From Billgrantia bachuensis (GTDB taxonomy: Bacteria; Pseudomonadota; Gammaproteobacteria; Pseudomonadales; Halomonadaceae), in the NCBI RefSeq assembly GCF_011742165.1, contig NZ_JAAQTO010000036.1, positions 1 through 32,150 of the forward strand: a stretch of DNA of 32,150 bases, read 5' to 3'. A program made the translations under genes and the position numbers. The notes below the pieces were generated by a model. It made no database searches. It had not been told where the DNA came from and was given only the letters and a program-made list of their open reading frames with translations. Positions 30,299 through 32,150 of the stretch are shown here, piece by piece; positions within the stretch are counted from its first letter, which is position 1; each line of letters begins with the position of its first letter.

Positions 30299-32150
30299 AT
30301 GCTGGACTTTCTAGAGGTCGAAGAGTTCGTCGGTCGCCGCTGGCACCGCTGGGCCTCCAGTGCGGCCAGCTACCCCGACCACCCCGAGGCGGCGGTACGC
30401 CTCGACTCGCTGCGTACCATGCTCGGCGTGTTCTTCCGCAGCGGCGGCGGCGAGGCCGGCGTCGAGGTGGCCGCCATCGCCCGGCGCAACTCGAGCCATC
30501 GGCTGTCGTTGCGCCAGCGTCTGGGCCTGGACGAGGAGCCGCTGGACCAGGCACGCCGCGACGAGGAGCACCTGCTGCTGCCGCCGCGCATCGCCCTGTT
30601 CCCCCAAGCCGAGCTCAACCGCGACCTCTACCTGTGGTTGACCGCTTATCTTGCCCTGGGCGAGCTTCCGGCCAGGCTCGACGATCCGCTGCAGCGCGAC
30701 CTGCAGGTCCTGCGCCTGGCGCGCCGAACCACCGGGGCGGTGCTCGAACGCTTCCCGGGGCTGGCCGAACGCCATGCCCGCCTGTGCCGGGCACTGCTCG
30801 CGGTGCGTCCGCAGCGCAAGCGCCTGCCGCCCATGGAAGCCGCACTCGAATCGGCCCTGCTCGCCCAACTGGGCGGCCCGACGCCCCGGGCCGGATGGGC
30901 GCTTGCCATGCACGACGCCATTCTCGATCCGAGCCTGCCGCTGGACGACTTCCGCGCCCCGCGCGACTATCGCCCGCCGCTGCCAGTGCCGCTGTGGGGT
31001 GACGTGGTGGCGCTGGGCACTCGTGACGGCGAACGCGAGGCCCTCGATGACGATTCCGACATCACCGTGCGGCGCGACCAGCAGAGCGACGATGGCGGCA
31101 AGCGCAAGGCCGAGCGCCGCGAGCAGGACCAGGCCGACCGCGATGACCCGCTGATGCTCAACGCTTCTGAGAAGATGCTCTCCTGGGCCGAGATGGTGAA
31201 CCTCAACCGCCACGTCGAGGACGAGGAGGAGGAGACGGCCAAGGAGGCCGCCGACCAGATCGAAGAGATCGTGCTCAGCCCCAACCGCAAGCGGGCCGCC
31301 TCGCGGCTCAATCTCGACCTCGACCTGGCCCCCGACGAAGCCAGCGGCGGGCGCCAGAGTGGGCGCCACACCTACCCCGAATGGCACCACCGCAAGCAGA
31401 TCTACCTGCCCGATCACTGCGTGGTCCTGAGCGACGTGCAGAGCGAGGAGGGCGAGCAGTGGGAGCCCGACGAGGCCACCCGGCGGCGCATCCGCAAGGT
31501 GCGTCGCGAGTTCGAGGCGCTGCGCCCGCGTCGCGAGATCCTGCGCTGCCAGCTCGACGGCACTGAACTCGACATGGACGCGGTGATTCGCTCGCGCTGC
31601 GACCTGGCGGCCACCGGCGAGTCGAGCGACCGGCTCTATCTGGCGGCGCGCCAACAGGCCCGCGACCTGGCGGTGTCGATCCTGATCGACGTCTCGCTCT
31701 CCACCGAGGCCTGGCTCGAGGACCGGCGCGTGCTCGACGTCGAGAAGGAGGCGCTGCTGGTGCTGGGGCATGGCCTTGCTGGCTGCGGCGACGACTACGC
31801 CATCCACTGCTTCACCTCGCACCGCCGCCACAAGGTGTGGGTCAATACGCTCAAGGGCTTCGACGAGCCCATGGGCGACCGCGTGGGGCGGCGCATTGCC
31901 GCGCTCAAGCCGGGCCACTACACGCGCATGGGACCGGCGATCCGCCATGTGACCCAGGAGCTCGCCAAGCGCCCCAACCGTCACCGCCTGCTGCTGGTGC
32001 TGACCGACGGCAAGCCCAACGACACCGACTACTACGAGGGGCGCTACGGTATCGAGGACACCCGCCGCGCGGTGCTCGAGGCGCGCCAGCAGGAGGTCAG
32101 GGTATTCGGCGTCACCGTCGACAGCGAGGGGCACCGCTATGTGCCGCACC
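30299..32150 (+). CDS. norD: NO reductase activation protein NorD (partial, runs off window)
   Basis: Open from ATG 30299 to the window edge (617 codons, no stop yet). NorD is a cytosolic protein that works with NorQ to activate NorB. The N-terminal helical region begins MLDFLEVEEFVGRRWHRW. A highly charged linker lies in the middle (about residues 240-340, with DDDSD, EDEEEE and similar runs). Then comes a von Willebrand A domain with the MIDAS motif DVSLS at 464-468 and LVLTDGKPNDTDYYEG near residue 568. AGGAG lies 7 bases ahead of the start. The opposite strand also has a long open frame here, which is a GC-bias shadow. Confidence 0.95.
   Translation, partial: MLDFLEVEEFVGRRWHRWASSAASYPDHPEAAVRLDSLRTMLGVFFRSGGGEAGVEVAAIARRNSSHRLSLRQRLGLDEEPLDQARRDEEHLLLPPRIALFPQAELNRDLYLWLTAYLALGELPARLDDPLQRDLQVLRLARRTTGAVLERFPGLAERHARLCRALLAVRPQRKRLPPMEAALESALLAQLGGPTPRAGWALAMHDAILDPSLPLDDFRAPRDYRPPLPVPLWGDVVALGTRDGEREALDDDSDITVRRDQQSDDGGKRKAERREQDQADRDDPLMLNASEKMLSWAEMVNLNRHVEDEEEETAKEAADQIEEIVLSPNRKRAASRLNLDLDLAPDEASGGRQSGRHTYPEWHHRKQIYLPDHCVVLSDVQSEEGEQWEPDEATRRRIRKVRREFEALRPRREILRCQLDGTELDMDAVIRSRCDLAATGESSDRLYLAARQQARDLAVSILIDVSLSTEAWLEDRRVLDVEKEALLVLGHGLAGCGDDYAIHCFTSHRRHKVWVNTLKGFDEPMGDRVGRRIAALKPGHYTRMGPAIRHVTQELAKRPNRHRLLLVLTDGKPNDTDYYEGRYGIEDTRRAVLEARQQEVRVFGVTVDSEGHRYVPH

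Noticed and set aside
30292..31002. 236-aa plus-strand frame overlapping norD
   Set aside because: It is out of frame with norD and reads as Arg/Pro/Ala-rich noise; norD itself simply has no stop within the window.
30311..32149. 612-aa open frame on the minus strand opposite norD
   Set aside because: Its translation is His/Gly/Val/Leu-rich without domains, while the plus strand encodes clear NorD with a VWA domain. It is a shadow of GC-rich codon bias.

Overview
The window is GC-rich DNA with tightly packed genes and many 4-base ATGA/GTGA overlaps. Gene content (O2-independent ubiquinone synthesis, cytochrome cd1-type heme d1 genes, cytochrome c-dependent NO reductase) and protein style suggest a denitrifying gammaproteobacterium, most like Halomonadaceae. 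That placement is an inference; no rRNA or marker gene is present to fix it.

Layout. (1) 49-5887, + strand: nucleoside uptake and catabolism operon nupC-deoC-deoA-deoB-deoD-cdd. (2) 5877-8627, - strand: class III anaerobic ribonucleotide reductase. It has an unusual arrangement: nrdD ends after its zinc-site region, and the glycyl-radical domain is a separate 54-aa gene lying between nrdD and nrdG. A good NrdR box sits upstream. (3) 8818-10742, - strand: ubiU-ubiV, the iron-sulfur pair for O2-independent ubiquinone synthesis, behind an FNR/Anr-like site. (4) 10896-16020, + strand: TetR regulator, RND adaptor and RND pump as one overlapping operon, with a perfect 24-bp palindrome as probable operator. 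(5) 15962-18302, - strand: a Yip1-like membrane protein, then nirF and nirC. (6) 18527-24197, + strand: nirD-L-G-H-J-E-N, completing the heme d1 pathway; two FNR-family boxes lie between the divergent nirC and nirD. (7) 24283-27067: an unrecognised 158-aa helical protein (-), then nnrS, a SirB2-like gene and a CMD-family gene (+). (8) 27328 to the window end, + strand: norC-norB-norQ-norD, with norD running off the edge. The nor promoter combines an FNR/Dnr box at -41.5 with an NsrR-type NO-repressor site over the start point.

The unifying theme is life without oxygen: making deoxynucleotides (nrdD/G), making quinone (ubiUV), building the cofactor of nitrite reductase (nir genes), removing NO (nor) and handling NO stress (nnrS). 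The nitrite reductase structural gene nirS, its electron donor nirM, and ubiT are not in the window. The RND pump and nucleoside operon are not obviously part of that theme. No tRNA, rRNA, CRISPR array, insertion sequence or phage gene was seen. No stretch longer than about 300 bases lacks a gene; the larger gaps (16526-16729, 18303-18526, 24760-25033, 27068-27327, 30039-30298) are described individually.
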